DNA of 64,000 bases. Origin: Rhizophlyctis rosea. Lineage: Eukaryota; Chytridiomycota; Chytridiomycetes; Rhizophlyctidales; Rhizophlyctidaceae. The notes below the pieces were generated by a model that had not been told where the DNA came from, made no database searches, and saw only the letters and a program-made list of their open reading frames with translations. The translations under genes were made by a program, and so were the position numbers. Numbering within the stretch: position 1 is the stretch's first letter; each line of letters starts with the position of its first letter. The DNA is taken from NCBI GenBank assembly GCA_027596075.1, contig JADGJC010000030.1, positions 124,001-188,000 of the forward strand, read 5' to 3'. Below are positions 44,107 to 57,200 of the stretch, in pieces.

Positions 44107-47100
44107 TTAACTACTATGCGATTGGTCACCATTATCCGGAATTGCAGGTCCAGCCGGCTGCTGATGAGACATGGCCTCGGGCTGTTCCTGAGGGGTTTCT
44201 ATGAAGCTGCCTCCTTCCGTTGCCCGTCCCCCCTCATCACCACCAGCTCCTGCACCGAAGTCCTGTGCGGCACTCGCCTCCGACCCCGGTATCACCGATC
44301 CACCCACACCCGCTTCTGCCGTAATTCCCTCCGTCGGTCCGAGTTGCACCAACCCATCTAAGCTAACAACTTCCTCCGAATCTTCGATCGGCATCTCTTC
44401 CTCACCTTCACCCACCGCTTCTCTCTCCCGCTCCGGTTCCCGTTCCGGTTCCGCCGCCACCGCTGTCCCCATCCCAAGAGTATCCGGTGTCGCAGCAGAC
44501 CGACTACTCCTCCCAGACGATGCCGTGCCTTCCCGATCGTCATCTGAGCTCATGACATTCAAAGGAATCCCTAACCTATCCCACAACAACCCCTTTCGTC
44601 CTTTCCCCACCTTGCCCAACACCCCCTTGTACGTCTTCATGAATTTGGCCCCAACATCCCTCATCCCCTTATCCAACTGCCCAATCGCATACCGATGTTC
44701 CCGAACCTGCGCCTGATACATGTTCAACTCCGTCTCCATATGGTTCAGCTGTGCCGTCTTATCCTTCAAAATCCGCTTATAGTCCGCCACTTGCTCGACC
44801 GCTTCGGGTCCGACCTGCCGCGCCAGGAGGGTTTTGAGATGGAGGTATAGTTGTTCCTTCGATTGGATGAGTTGTTCTTTTTCGGAGTCTTCTTTGGCTT
44901 TTGAGATGAGTTTTTTCTGAACGGTGTGGAGCATTTGGAGGAGTTCGAAGGCTTTGGGGTTTGATCCTTCGAGTTTGCGCCAGCGGTGGACGTTGATGGG
45001 GTTTTCGAGTTCTTGTTCGAGGGCTTTCATGCGGGTGCGTTCGCGGGTTAGGTCTGCTTCGAGGCGGCAGATGGTGTGGTGGAGGGATTTCTGTTGGGAA
45101 GTTGAGATGTCTAGTTCGGCGTGGGTGAGTTTGAGGTCTTTGATTGTTGTGCGGAGGTCGGCGATGTGGTGCATTCTGTCGCGGTAGGCGAGTTCGCCGC
45201 GGATGAGGGCGGAGGTTTGGGTTTTGATTTTGTCGTAGACTTTGGCGAGTTCGTCGTTGCGGCGAATGAGTTGGTTGTTGAGGTTGTCGCGTTCGGAGAT
45301 GAGGACTTGGAGGGCGTTTTCTTGACGGGAGCGTTCGAGTTCGGCTTCTTTGACGAATTGGGTGAGTTTCATTTCTTCGGAGGTTTGGGCGCGGATGTAG
45401 GATTGAGCGACTTCGACTTGGTACTTGAGGGTGCGGATTTCTTCGTTTATGGTTTCCATTTCTTTGGTGAGTTTAGCGTTCTCGGCTGCTTCCTGTACTA
45501 AGGCCGCTTCTTTGGCGTTGATGTCCTCCTTGTAGCCGTTGATTTGGAAGTTCATAATCTTAAGCTTACGCTTCATTTCGGCGATTTCGGCCAAGGATTC
45601 GACGAGGTGTTTGCTGTGGAGGTTGCGGTCACTTTGCACGGCTTCATATAGGTTCTGTTGGTGTTTCAATTTGGTGTCGGCGTGCATAGTGCGCTTCTTG
45701 TACTCAAAGATTTCCAACTCTTTCTGTTTGATGTCCTGAAGAGCGCTAACGCATGAGGCTTGAATTTGTGCAGCTTCAGCCATGTATCCGTCCCGATCCG
45801 CCTCCAGCTGCTTGATCCTTTTCACCAACCCCGTTGCCTCCCTGTTGAATCGTGCTAGCTCCAGCTCAATGTTGTGACGTGTTTGCCGGCAAAGAAGCGA
45901 CATATGCACTGCTTTCTGCGCCTCCCCTGATGCCCTCTCGTAGTTCTTGGCCAAGATGTCGCGCTCCCTTGTGAGATCATCAATGGACTTTTTGTGCCCA
46001 TCAACCTGATGCTTTGTCGATTCGATATCCGCCAATGTCGTCTCATACAGTACTCGGATGTCTTTCCGCTCCATTTCTGCTTCCAGCTTTTGTTCGTCTG
46101 CTAATCTAATCTTCTTAGCCAATGCATCTTTGATCCGCCCCACCTTGCGAACCTCATTTTTGTTCTTCGCCAACTCCATTTCCCGAATCTTCAACTCGGT
46201 GTTGAGACCAGCATTCTCTTCCATCAACTGAGAAGTCATGATCATCTGCTGGTCTGCCTCTTCCTGTAGTTTGATTGTCCGAACCGTCAAACTTTCTTCA
46301 TCCTTCATAAGCTTCTCCATCATCTGCTTCTGGTTTTTGATTTGCGATTCCAACACATTGATCTCGTCCGTCCCCCTATTCACCGCATCCTGCTTCCCAC
46401 GCACTTCCTGCGACTTGACAGCTACCACCACCCGGAGTTCCCGCAGATCTCGCTCTAGCCTCTCTTTTGTCCGAAGCTCCTGATCAATGTCGGACTTTTT
46501 CAGCGCCCCCTTCTCTTTCAAATCATATGTTTCCCGTTCAAAGTCCCTCTTCTGCTGATCCGCCTGTTTGATCTTCTCCGATATGTCCATAATATTATTC
46601 CGCAGCCGCACAATCTTCTCAAGCTCCTGCTCGAGCTCTTTAGTAGCTGACTCCTTTGTTTGTGTCAGCTCTTGGAGCGTACGCTCTTGCACTGCGCTAA
46701 GTCCAACCCCTTGCTTCAGTGTGGCATTCAAGTTTGTTACATCCGCCCTCAGTTGGCGCAGCTCTTCTTTCGCAACTTCCTCCCGATGACTGCTTGCCTC
46801 GACCATCTCTTCCGCCCGTTTGATTTGTGCTTTTAACGTTTTCAGCGTTTGCTGGTCCGCCATGGTTGCCTTCGCCGCCTCATGCTTTGCGCCTTCGTTA
46901 CCCAGGAATTCCCCATAATAATCGCGGTACTGTGCAAACATCTTCTGTGAATGTTCCCAGGAGCGGATAGCAGCCCGATGCATCTTTTCGTATTCACTGC
47001 GAAACTTGGCGAACAAGTCGTCCTGATCAACAGCACCTATAGTCTCATCAACCTCGGTATTCATAGATGAGAAGAGGCGTTCATGCTCGTCGCGCTCATC

Positions 47101-47464
47101 TGCACCAGGAATGACTACTTTTGGCACATCGGGCTGTTGCGGTGCTTGCAGCACTCCGGAATGCGTGGGAACTTCTGGAACTACACTTTCAATGATCTGC
47201 TCCGCAGCAGCAACGGAAGGAGGCTGTGATGGCACAGTGATTTGCTCTGCTGAGATCTCGGGCGCCGGCGCTGCATCTGGGACACTCTGAATACACCATC
47301 TACCTTTTGAACTTTTGAAATTCGATGATCTCACCTTGAGCAGGAGTAGGGGACATGTTACTGGCTTCAGGAGTTGCAGATGTTCCTTCTCGCCCAGAGC
47401 CTTCTGCTTGACCTTCCACACCCGGTGTCTCCCCGATCCGAGGAGTGGACTCCATTTCGCTCAT
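44107..47464 (-). CDS. CFAP58: CFAP58 (CCDC147), flagellar coiled-coil protein
   Basis: Axonemal/flagellar protein required for motility and for assembly of flagellar structures in algae and mammals. ATG at 47464 opens a short exon (MSEMESTPRIGETPGVEGQA...) ending near 47334 at a gtgaga donor; the acceptor is near 47300, probably ttcaaaag. The second exon is open to 44107. Residues about 100-900 are continuous coiled coil. Family landmarks are LFAKFRSEYEKMHRAAIRSW near the start, and, towards the end, LENPINVHRWRKLEGSNPKA, EQLYLHLKTLLARQVGPEAV, the LKDKTAQLNHMETELNMYQA segment and AKFMKTYKG. After this is a C-terminal tail of about 170 residues rich in Glu, Gly and Pro that the animal protein does not have. 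With PACRG, it shows a flagellated life stage. Confidence 0.94.
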
Positions 47465-47896
47465 CAATCACGAAACTTTGTGTGATTCATGGCATTGCAT
47501 TGTAGATAAAATGGTCTGCGTCAGAGATTCATCAAGTATGCAAGCACAGCTTGGCCTTACCTTCTTCACACTCTGTATGTTGTGATCCACAAACTTCTCG
47601 AGACTTGCTAAATAGAGGTCGTGAGCCCAAGGGAAAGAGGGAAACAAAATGTGAAGTGATGGCACGGGTGGCAAAGGCCGAGGCTTGAGCCGCTTACGAC
47701 ATGATGGCGGCATGGCATGCGCAGTCCGGCCGTGGCGAAGCAGCCACGTGCTGTGCCTCTGACATACCCATGTTGACACTCGCCCTCCAATTTTCCATCA
47801 TTTTCCCACGCTTCCTAACTCATCTACCCACTCGACAATCACTTTTTGACTTGCCTTGCACGCGTCCTTTACTACGTCTCTGCAACTGTATAAGTG
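47465..47896. promoter_or_regulatory. Divergent promoter, CFAP58 and unidentified large gene
   Basis: About 430 bp between two divergent ATGs. GC-rich near 47680-47760, pyrimidine-rich on approach to 47897. No factor site assigned. Confidence 0.45.
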
Positions 47897-50800
47897 ATGT
47901 CGCGCAACTACACCCATCACCTATCACATGCCGATGACAGCGTCCTGTATGCTACCGACTATTTACTCCATATGGTAACAGAAGATGAAAGAGATACAAA
48001 TCTGGATAAATGGATGTCTCTAGAAAGGGTTTGTTCCAGGGTTTTCGAACATTTGAATAGTGACTTATTGTCATACGTCTGAACGTTTAGATTGTGGAAC
48101 AATTGAGCCATCAGGAAACGTCCGCCAAATGGATTGACCAGCTCAATGAAGGCGGTGCAGACGGAATCCGTTCCTTACAACGATATCTGGATACCTTGAC
48201 CAGCCAATGCTCCAGTGTCCTAGGTATAATTCTGTTCTGTCATTTTAATCATTGCCAAACTGAATGATACTGTAGGCCTTGTGAGCACAACGGGCCGTCA
48301 GTCGCCAATAGCCGAACGACAAGGGGTCATCAAAAACATCATACAGCACATGCTGCGGTAAAGCAAGCGCGAAGTGCGGATTCAATGATGAGTGCGTTAA
48401 TGACAATTTTCAACAGCTTCTGGACCAACTGTCTATCCTCTCAAAATCATGATTGCAAGCTTCGAAATCAACCAGCTCAATGCGGACAAGACACGTTTGG
48501 AGTATTCGAACAATCAATAGACATACTGGCGACGAAGCTGGTGCGTCCGCTGGTCCGATTGTGGATTGATGCATACTCTGAGAACTTTCGAATACGTACA
48601 ATTGGTTTGAGTACGCAAATTCATACTATGTTCACACCCATCTGTGGCAGATCAATCTCACTGCTTCTCAGGCATTGATATTGCAGAGTTTTTCCTAAAT
48701 CTGGCCGAAGCACTGAATCATACGAACAATCTTCATGAAAACAAGACATCATCGCCAACGTCAGCCTTGGCGCCTATCGAGGATTGCCTCATTTTGATCT
48801 TCGATGGTATCTTCATTGAGGTGATCATTGTTCGGTACTGGTTACAACACCATGGCACAGCTGATGCGGACCCACCCTCGTAGGCCACAGCACGATCGCA
48901 TCTTGCGTCCTTTGACTTTATCCGCCTCTGCTCTTGCCTTTTCGCCGTCGGTCAGGACCAATCCTTCGATGGGCCCAATCAACTCGTAGTGGAATACGCT
49001 GCCAGACTTGTATCCGCTGGATTCATCTCATTTCTGTTCGACGAGAAGTCCCGCATGCTGTCTGAAGCGCGAGTACGAAAATCCCGCGAGTTGTCTGTGC
49101 TTCCAGAAACGGTATTCGATGTGTGCCTCCTGAACTTGCTAAGAGTACTGGAGGCATTTCGTGCTGGACCCCTGATACTCGGAACTGCGTCGATTGTTGG
49201 ATTGCCGAGCACATACGCCTTCTGCGCTTTAGATGGTAAATCCTAAAATGCTTCCGCGGTGATTCTCTTGACTGAAGAAACATCCGAACCCACAGTGCCA
49301 TACTCATCGCTTCCTACGTTGTTACACCTATCCTGTTCCGGCGGCGATGCTGACGTCTGGGAGTTCGGTGAAAGACTAAGAGCTATTCTCGCGACTCTGT
49401 ACGTCGCGGCAACAGTCGGGATCACTTGGTGGGTGCAGCTGATCATAAAAGAATGAGCCGGCAACATCTGATACCCTAATTAGGCCAAACATTAAACTTC
49501 TTGACACTTTATGCGATTGTCTTGCTGAAGCGGACATATCCTGTTTAAGAGGAGATTCGTTGGTGCACTTCCTCTTCCTTTATATCGTGAGTGTCGTTAC
49601 CCAAATGATCTCGGATGCTGAAGGCTCATGTTTGATTCAGGAAGAAGTCCGCTGTCATTGCGCCGAAAACGGTAGGTGTAAATGAGAAAAAGACATGTGA
49701 TCTTTGGTCAACATCTCATCTTCCGAGCCGAGCAGAATTTCGACCCCACACACTCTCGGCTCTACTCAGTTTACTGCAAGGCGAGATGTTATTCGTCAGC
49801 AACCTGGAGACGGGAAAGCAGCTTCAATACCTGGGAATGACCTTCTTTAGACATGATCGTTTGTTCATGGAATGGTTTTGGAAGTTGTCTGCTCAGAGCT
49901 GGACTTGGCGACAGTTGACTAGGGACCTGGTAAATGCCATGGCAATTGTTGATCCGTTGAAGCATCATTCCTCCACTAACCTTCATACAAAGACAAAGGC
50001 CTGGGTGCGTTGGATTGCCCAAAGTGGTCACACGAAGGAGGGGCAACTTCGTGCGGCTTCGTTGCTTTTGTTGAGCAACGGAACTGGTCTCGAAATTTTC
50101 CTGGTAGGCTTGCTGCTGAACATCATCAGAATCCACAAGCTCAAATGATCCATGATCAGGAACTATTGAATGAGTCGCTTCCAATGTTTCACGAAGACGA
50201 AGCGTTCAACGCAATATGTCTCATGGCCGAAACTCTTTTGACGAGCTCGGAGATTTTACCGGAAGGAGCTGTGACCAAGTTGGCAGGCGTATGGAGTGCG
50301 TGTAATGTCTTGATCTTTACTGGCGGTCTTGGCGGCGTCGATGTGCCTAGCACTTGTGAGTGCACCAACGAGTGAATGACATGCAGTCTTCATTTGATTG
50401 TGAAATTCGCCAGGGTTGACACATATCAATCGACTGAGTTTGCAGCTCGTCTTGCATCCCCAAGCCGGGAGTTTGATTGTCGATTCTGAAGTCAAGGTCG
50501 ACAAGGGCTTGCCAACAATGTTGAGGTAAGCATTTATGGGCGATGTGTATCAATTGAAGCCTAACTGAGCAATCAGAGAGCTGCAAACCGTCTACGCAAT
50601 CAGCGATGCCGGGCATAGAGGTTCGGGAGTCAGTTCGCAACAGCAACAGCGGATGCGAAATGCTCTGGTGAAACTACTCGGAACACTCAATCAACTTACC
50701 ATCATTCTTAGCGTGAAGGGCCAGAACATGGGTATGTACGAATTGTGGACCTGTAGAGGCACCATTAATGTTATTAATGACTCAACAGCACTACGGGCCG

Positions 50801-52288
50801 TACGAAGCCACCCGATGTTGATTGAATGCCTTCTCCGCTGGTGCACTTTGGAGACAGTTTCAGTCGCCAGCGTCGAGATGAACATGGCAGATTCGAGCCA
50901 TGATCCAAGCTCCCTAGCCGTTGCTGTGCAAGTTGCGACCGGAATGGTGCTTGCTCCCATCATGAAAGAGCCTTGCGAAGAGGAGGTATGTTGCCTCATA
51001 ACAGTGACCGTCTAGTCAAAACATTGGCTGAGAAGCTTTTCATGCAGATACACGAACAGATTGGTTCGTCAAACTGCGCGCTTCCGGTGCCGCTCATCCA
51101 AGATCTGTTTTCCCGAAGGGTACCATGGTCACTGGCGGCAGTCCCGCTGTGTCAGATTCTACTGCGACGGAATGAGCATATGGGCAATTTGGGCCCGAAA
51201 CCCGCGCAGCCGATGCGGGATGAAATGTGGGAGAAGAACCAGCGAGACTATGCCAATTGGGTCACAATTCGTGGAGGCATCATGCTGAGGATGACTCAAG
51301 TAACTTTGTCAATCAAATCTGTCCAACGCGCGATGCTGACTTGTACCATAGCCCACCGCGGATTGCAACAAGATACTTTTGCCTATCCTCCTGAATAGTT
51401 TGAGGCAGATAGCACTCACTGCACAGAGGAGGTGTCCAAGCTTTGGTAAAACTCAAAACATGGATTTTTCAATAAACATATCGTTTTACAACCATCGCAA
51501 ACCTACGTGTAGGACATCATCTACTTGCGCAAAGATGGAATGCGAAAGTTATGGAACGCCTGCTGCACGGAATTGGACATGCTACCGAGATCACTACCAA
51601 TACACTGCACCTGATCTGCTCCATATTGGATTTTGTGCTAGTTGTAAGTGTCGCTGGTTCGCTTCTCACGGTATGCCATGTAATTAATAGGGACCCCAGT
51701 TCCTGAAGGCCGGCATTGCGTGGATGCCGGCAACATTGGCACATGGCGAGCGCCTTCAAATCCTTTCCGGTTTGCTTAAAGCGGATCCTAACATGCCGCC
51801 AGGTCAGCGGGACATCAATATCAGAGTTTTGAAAATATTAGTCCTGGTAGGTTGAATGCCATGGTGGAAGGTGAACAAGACTGAGCAACGCGTCCAGATT
51901 CAATCTGCGGGAATCCTCCCCTCCAGTGCCGTTGAACGTTGTCGCGTCACCATCGACGCGATCGCAACGAGTGCCAAAGAGGGGCGTAGGAGTAAGAAAG
52001 CGTCGCATACGGACAGCCACGCGGCGGAAGTCTCCCGATTGGTTTTGTTCAGGTAGGACTGTGCTCATCCATCCAGGATGGCAAACGCGAAAGCTGAATC
52101 ACATTTCTTTGGCCAGGGCACGTCCGGGAGCTCCTGAGATCGTTCTTCGTTATGTGGAGGAAGGAAGTCATGGAGGAGTTCAAAACATTTGTGAGGAGAT
52201 GGGTTGTAGGACTGTTGAGGGATGCATTGCTGTGCTGGCAAGGGAGTTGTTGAGACCTCGCGGTGTGGTGGAAGACGTCGACTTTTGA
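47897..52288 (+). CDS. Large unidentified helical-repeat-like protein
   Basis: I do not recognise the family. ATG at 47897 (MSRNYTHHLSHADDSVLYAT) begins a gene of about 20 short exons. Clear coding segments, joined across GT-AG introns, include IVEQLSHQETSAKWIDQLNE (from 48092), LVSTTGRQSPIAERQGVIKN, FEQSIDILATKLVRPLVRLW (about 48500-48560), LVVEYAARLVSAGFISFLFD (about 48985-49045), HPQAGSLIVDSEVKVDKGLP (about 50455-50515), QQQRMRNALVKLLGTLNQLT (about 50640-50700), LIECLLRWCTLETVSVASVE, LPVPLIQDLFSRRVPWSLAA, GIGHATEITTNTLHLICSIL (about 51570-51630) and IVLRYVEEGSHGGVQNICEE near the end. Dense amphipathic helices and absence of other motifs suggest an ARM/HEAT-type scaffold of more than 1,000 residues. 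No signal peptide or membrane segment. Function unknown; it may be flagellar or nuclear, but context does not decide. Confidence 0.6.
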
Positions 52289-54228
52289 TTGAAAGCTGGA
52301 TGTAAACATCGAAGGTCACCGTAAATGCAATCCGTCCAACCCCTGCTTTCGTTCCTGATTCCGACAGGATGGTACAGCTGAAGCCTCGTTGTCCGTGTGT
52401 TGACTGACGGAGATGGATTGTGGGGTAGTCTCGGAAAGGTTTGCAACCACCACAGTCCACCAATAGGATTGGTTTGAGTAATATGACCAAGTTACCGTAA
52501 CCAAGCTGTCAGATGCAAGTGTTTCTTTTTGAGACTATTTCCGACACCAGACTGTTCGCCAACACTCACAAGACCAAAGCCGCGCGTTAAACATGCATCA
52601 TCCATTTCTCCCACGGAGGACTCCCTGCGTTGACCAGTTCATTTATCAGCACTTCCATCATGATCTTCAATTACATAAACCCTGGCTCTGATCGGAGACC
52701 TCGCGAAGTGCCGGCCAGAGCCGGGAGTCGCAATCCGCTTTTGTGCGACGCGCCGCTATCGGAGTTTTGATACGACCGAGAGATCGGCGAGATATGTTTC
52801 ACGTGACGTGGCGGCGTGTCTCTGACCAATTGATGGCAGGCTATTCTTGGCTTTGCATCTAGCCCCGTTTGTTATCAAGACCCACCTCCGACCGATCCAA
52901 ATTTTCGGACCACAGTTTGACACTATCTGGCCTGTGCATGGTGTGGCAGATCGGCCACCGGCTCGGTCACACCCCACCATTCAACATTGGCATCTCGACT
53001 GTAGCAATTGCTGCAATTGAGACCCACCTATGCGGATTATGCATTTGCATGTGAGAGCACAACTGGCTGGCACTGTGGCACATTCACTGTGCAGACCAAT
53101 GGCGCAGCGCGGGTTCTCTGTTCCTTGAACATGCCCCAATTGAAATGGGTGTTGATGGATGACGCTGCTGGCTGCTACGCACCCATAATTCCAAACAACC
53201 AATTCATTCCATTCTGAATATTGAGTTTTGCCAACCACCAACACCTTGTTCCGAGGTTGAACCATTCTCCGTCAGTTACAAAGCCCCCGTCCCCCTGCAG
53301 CAAGCAAGCAAAAGCGTGTTTCCCTGCGTTCAAACTGCAATCCACCATTTCCCCACGCACAAACACGCCTTTATCTCCGTCATTCGCTGTAAGCTTCTGC
53401 CCCCTGGCACCCAACCAACGAACTTGTAGTTGTCGTCGTTCTTCAATACCCGTACCTCCATCGATCCCGTTTGATCCCATTCCTCCACTCTTATGATTCT
53501 ACCCATCCCTCGTGGCCTACTCCACTGATCGGCCACCACCCCTCACATCATTGCATTTAAGAATTCACATCACTGCAAGCGCGCCAGGTGAGGGGTTTAG
53601 GCCCTACTCTCATTTAATGGTTCCATACATTCATTGAGACTCGTTTTTTAACCGTAAATATCGACTCTTTCCATGCCTTCAATTAGCGTGACGTTTCCTC
53701 CATCGCGGCATTACATTAGGGAACTTCGCCGAAAGTTGCTTTATATAGCCACTCTGATGTTTGTACATGCCGGTTATGGATTATCGAAGGGAGGATCGTC
53801 GTTAAGCTTACACCTTGTTTTTAAATATGCAGAAGTCGGTTTGATTGATAGTGGGGTTGATTGGATACCCGTCACCACTCCGCGCTGAACACGTTTCAGA
53901 GCTGCGCTGCACGGTGCACCTGATCGGAACGTGAAGCGCGGCAGTATCATTTTGATCTCACGCCATAAGTGTTGATTGATGTTGCAGTGTGGTGAGTGTT
54001 GCGTCCTGTCGGAATCCCATGCATTCTTGCATCCCACTCATCCACTAACTAATTCCATTGCGCTAATATACAGCGCCAAGTCATAATCTGAAATATAATC
54101 CAAACGAATTCCGCCTGTACGAGGTACCCTCATGTGCATACTTTGCTCTCTTCGCATTCGTGATTCACACATCCTTTGATCAGAGTGCTATCCCTCAATA
54201 CGAAACCTTTCAAAACAACACGCAGCCC
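52289..54228 (+). promoter_or_regulatory. 1.9 kb upstream region of the GATA factor
   Basis: No gene recognised; only short shadow-like frames. As upstream DNA of a probable nitrogen regulator, it is notable for a CACGTG E-box fused to a TGACGTGG CRE-like site (52799-52811) and scattered TTATC/GATAA cores (about 52640, 53371 and 53774), which are candidate autoregulatory GATA sites. The density of these short cores is not clearly above chance. AT-rich sequence with TATATAG occurs near 53743. Confidence 0.4.
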
Positions 54229-57200
54229 ATGTCTCATCAACGGGAACCAGTTGCAGTCGTGCCTCCCAATCCGCCAGATACCAGAAAGCCCATCTACAAA
54301 CTCCTTTTCGATTCGCACGGACAACCCACACATCAAACTTCTCCTCAACCCGAGCAAAGTCCCAACCATGCACCCGCTACTCAAGTTTCAACAGCTTCAA
54401 CACCAAAAATGACACCAACGCCACTATTGGATACCGTGCCATCTTCCCCAATATCCCGAGCATCTGATGCTGGCTCTTCCGACATGACAGCTGCCGCCGA
54501 TATCCTTCCTTCGCTGATCAACAGCGCAAAGCGCGCTGAGGATTCCCATGACTTTTGGAAGTTGTGTTCAAAAGCCAAAGACGCGTTGCCCAATGGAGCC
54601 AGGCTGGAGAATTTGACGTGGCGGTTGATGCATATGAATTTGAACAAGGAAAGGGAACGGAAAGAGAGGGGCAAGTCGCCAGCATTGAGTCAATCGAGTC
54701 CTTTGAGCGGTGGGAAAGAGAAGGGAGATGCGATGGATACGGGTGAGGCATCGGCGCCGGCGCCAGAGAAGCACAATGTGTGGGGATTGCCGACGTCGCA
54801 TCAAACTGCAGATGAGAAACTAGCTGCAGGGAGGGAAGGGGCAGGGGAGGGAGGTGTATCACCGTCTCTCATGGATGGGTTGGATATGGTCATGATGGAT
54901 TCACCACGAATGGAGGATAAGGAAGCAAACCAAGCATCATATTTCGGAGATATTCCTCAGGTATACATCGAGTGGATCATTTGACGTGTATTGTTCGCGC
55001 ACCAAATCTAATATTTGCCTGGATACAGCAATCACGTACAGATATCACATCACCATTCGATCCATCAGGGCAGTCGCACCCGGACATGATGGATTATTCG
55101 TCAGCAGCGAACTTCGGAAATGACAACACTTACGACCTGAACCAAGCCATCTATGAGGCGGAGCTTTCACTGATGGATGAGAACTTCAACGACGACGACC
55201 TGGCGCGCAGCGTGGATGAATGGAGCAATCAGTTCATGGCACTGGACCCCGTCCTCGGAATATCCGCACCACCTGCCAGTCATATGGGACCTATGGGACC
55301 AAACGGAACGCCTCCGGCCGAGAACGGCGAGCAGTTTGCAAAACAGCCACTTCCCGCAGGAACGCCCCATTCGTTTTCCGGTGTCTCGTCGCTACTATCC
55401 AGTCTCAAAAGTGGGGATGCAGAAGCACGGTTACATCTAAGTAATGTCAGTGCTGCACATACGAGCGTCAGCCGCGACAACCGTACTCTCGGAGGCCCTG
55501 GATTCGATGCGACAATCCCGGCTGGGACGGTGCCCGGAAGCGCCATTCCGGATGCATCGACCAGGTCAGACAGCAACGACAATTCCAAAGCTGTCCCCGC
55601 CCCGCCCCGCAAAACTCCTGCAAAGAAGACTACCGCGAGTACCCCTCCTTCCACTTCGACGTCGGCCGGCAAGCCAAACGCCTTCCCCATCCAATGCTCC
55701 AACTGCAAGACCACCAAAACACCTCTCTGGCGCCGGGACGCTCAGGGCGAACCTCTCTGCAATGCATGCGGGTTATTTTACAAGCTGCATGGTGTTGTGC
55801 GACCAATCAGTATGAAAACGGACATTATTCGTAAGCGTAATCGGCGGGGCAAGGAGTCGGAGTTGGAGAAGGGCAAGGCGGGTGAGGGATCTCTGGGTTC
55901 AAAGCCACGTTCGGATGCAGCATCACCGGCCAGTTCGCAAGCTTCGTCTGGTTCCATGGGCGGGGGTGCTCGGGGTCTGCGCCGTCAGGGAATGGACTTC
56001 CGACTTCAACTTCCAATGGCGTGCCAGTCACGGCGGGACATGTGGAGACTGTTGCGGCCGCCAATCAACTACTTGGGCCAGACCCAGGGCAGTTGGCCAT
56101 GCAACATGGAGACGATGCTGGTCACTCGCTACCGCCACGGTCCATCATGATTCCTCAACCATCCGCAGCCCAAATCCTTCAAGCGTCCGGACGTTTGCAG
56201 CATTACTCTGGCATCAATGGTCCACCACAATCTGCATTCCCTGGTCAGCTCCTATCTGGGCCAGTGCCTCCGGAAATGCCTGTTCTGGTTGGCAGTGCCC
56301 CGCGTCCCATCCCCGTGATTGCCCATCATGCTCTCCAAAGTGCTGCTGGCCCGTCGTCCTTGCCGCAAAGTAACCTCTTTGCGCCGGGTTCCCTTCCTGC
56401 GGGAGGTGGCTTTGCAGCCTTGTACGGATCGTCGGCTCCCAACCCTCCACCCCCACCTCTTCCTACTCCTCCCATTCCCGCAAACAACAACGAACCGCCC
56501 TTCAAAACAGGCAAGAGGCAACGGCGAGACTCGGATACTCCGCAGTACCCACCGGAAGGCCAAGCCGGCACCTCTACCGCCCAACCAGCACCCGCTCCTG
56601 CCGCCGACGCAAACAACCCTCAATTGCAAATGTTGCAGGCCGTTTTTCATCAATTCGTGGAAGCTCAAACGAGGGCAGGCGCCCTTCCACCCGGGATCGA
56701 CTCCAACGCATTGCTCAAGCAATTGACCCTGCAATACGCCGAGTTGAGTACGGGCGGCCAACTCCAACAAGCGTCGTCCGACACCCAATCCCAATCGTCC
56801 AACAGCAGTCCTGTCGCACCTCCGCAGCAACTACCTCCCAATGGTCGACCTCTCAGTGGCGGAGTGCCGATGGCGCGAAACGGCAGCGGCGGTTCCCGGA
56901 AGACGCGTACAGCTGGCAGCCTCCGCCGAGCGGGATCTGGAAGTCCGGCTCCTCAATTGACGCCTCCACCACCCGCCGCCATCCAACAGCAGCCTCGGAC
57001 AGTAGTGGTCCAATACAACCCCTACGCAGGCCATCCGAATAGTTCTCCCTTGTCTGGTGCCATCCCGCTTTCCACACCGCCACTCCACACCGCCCAACTG
57101 CAACAACCACCCTTCGGTTTCGCCATCCAGCATGCAGGACCACAACCCCCGTACGGTTACCAACAGATCCACCCGCATCAGCTTCACCACCCGGTTGCGT

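Noticed and set aside
45121..45501. 126-codon plus-strand frame rich in Phe, Gly and Asp
   Set aside because: Antisense shadow of the CFAP58 coiled-coil exon.
55930..56030. Frameshift mutation or pseudogene in the GATA factor
   Set aside because: An intron with fitting phase and GT-AG ends explains the frame change, so no broken gene is called.
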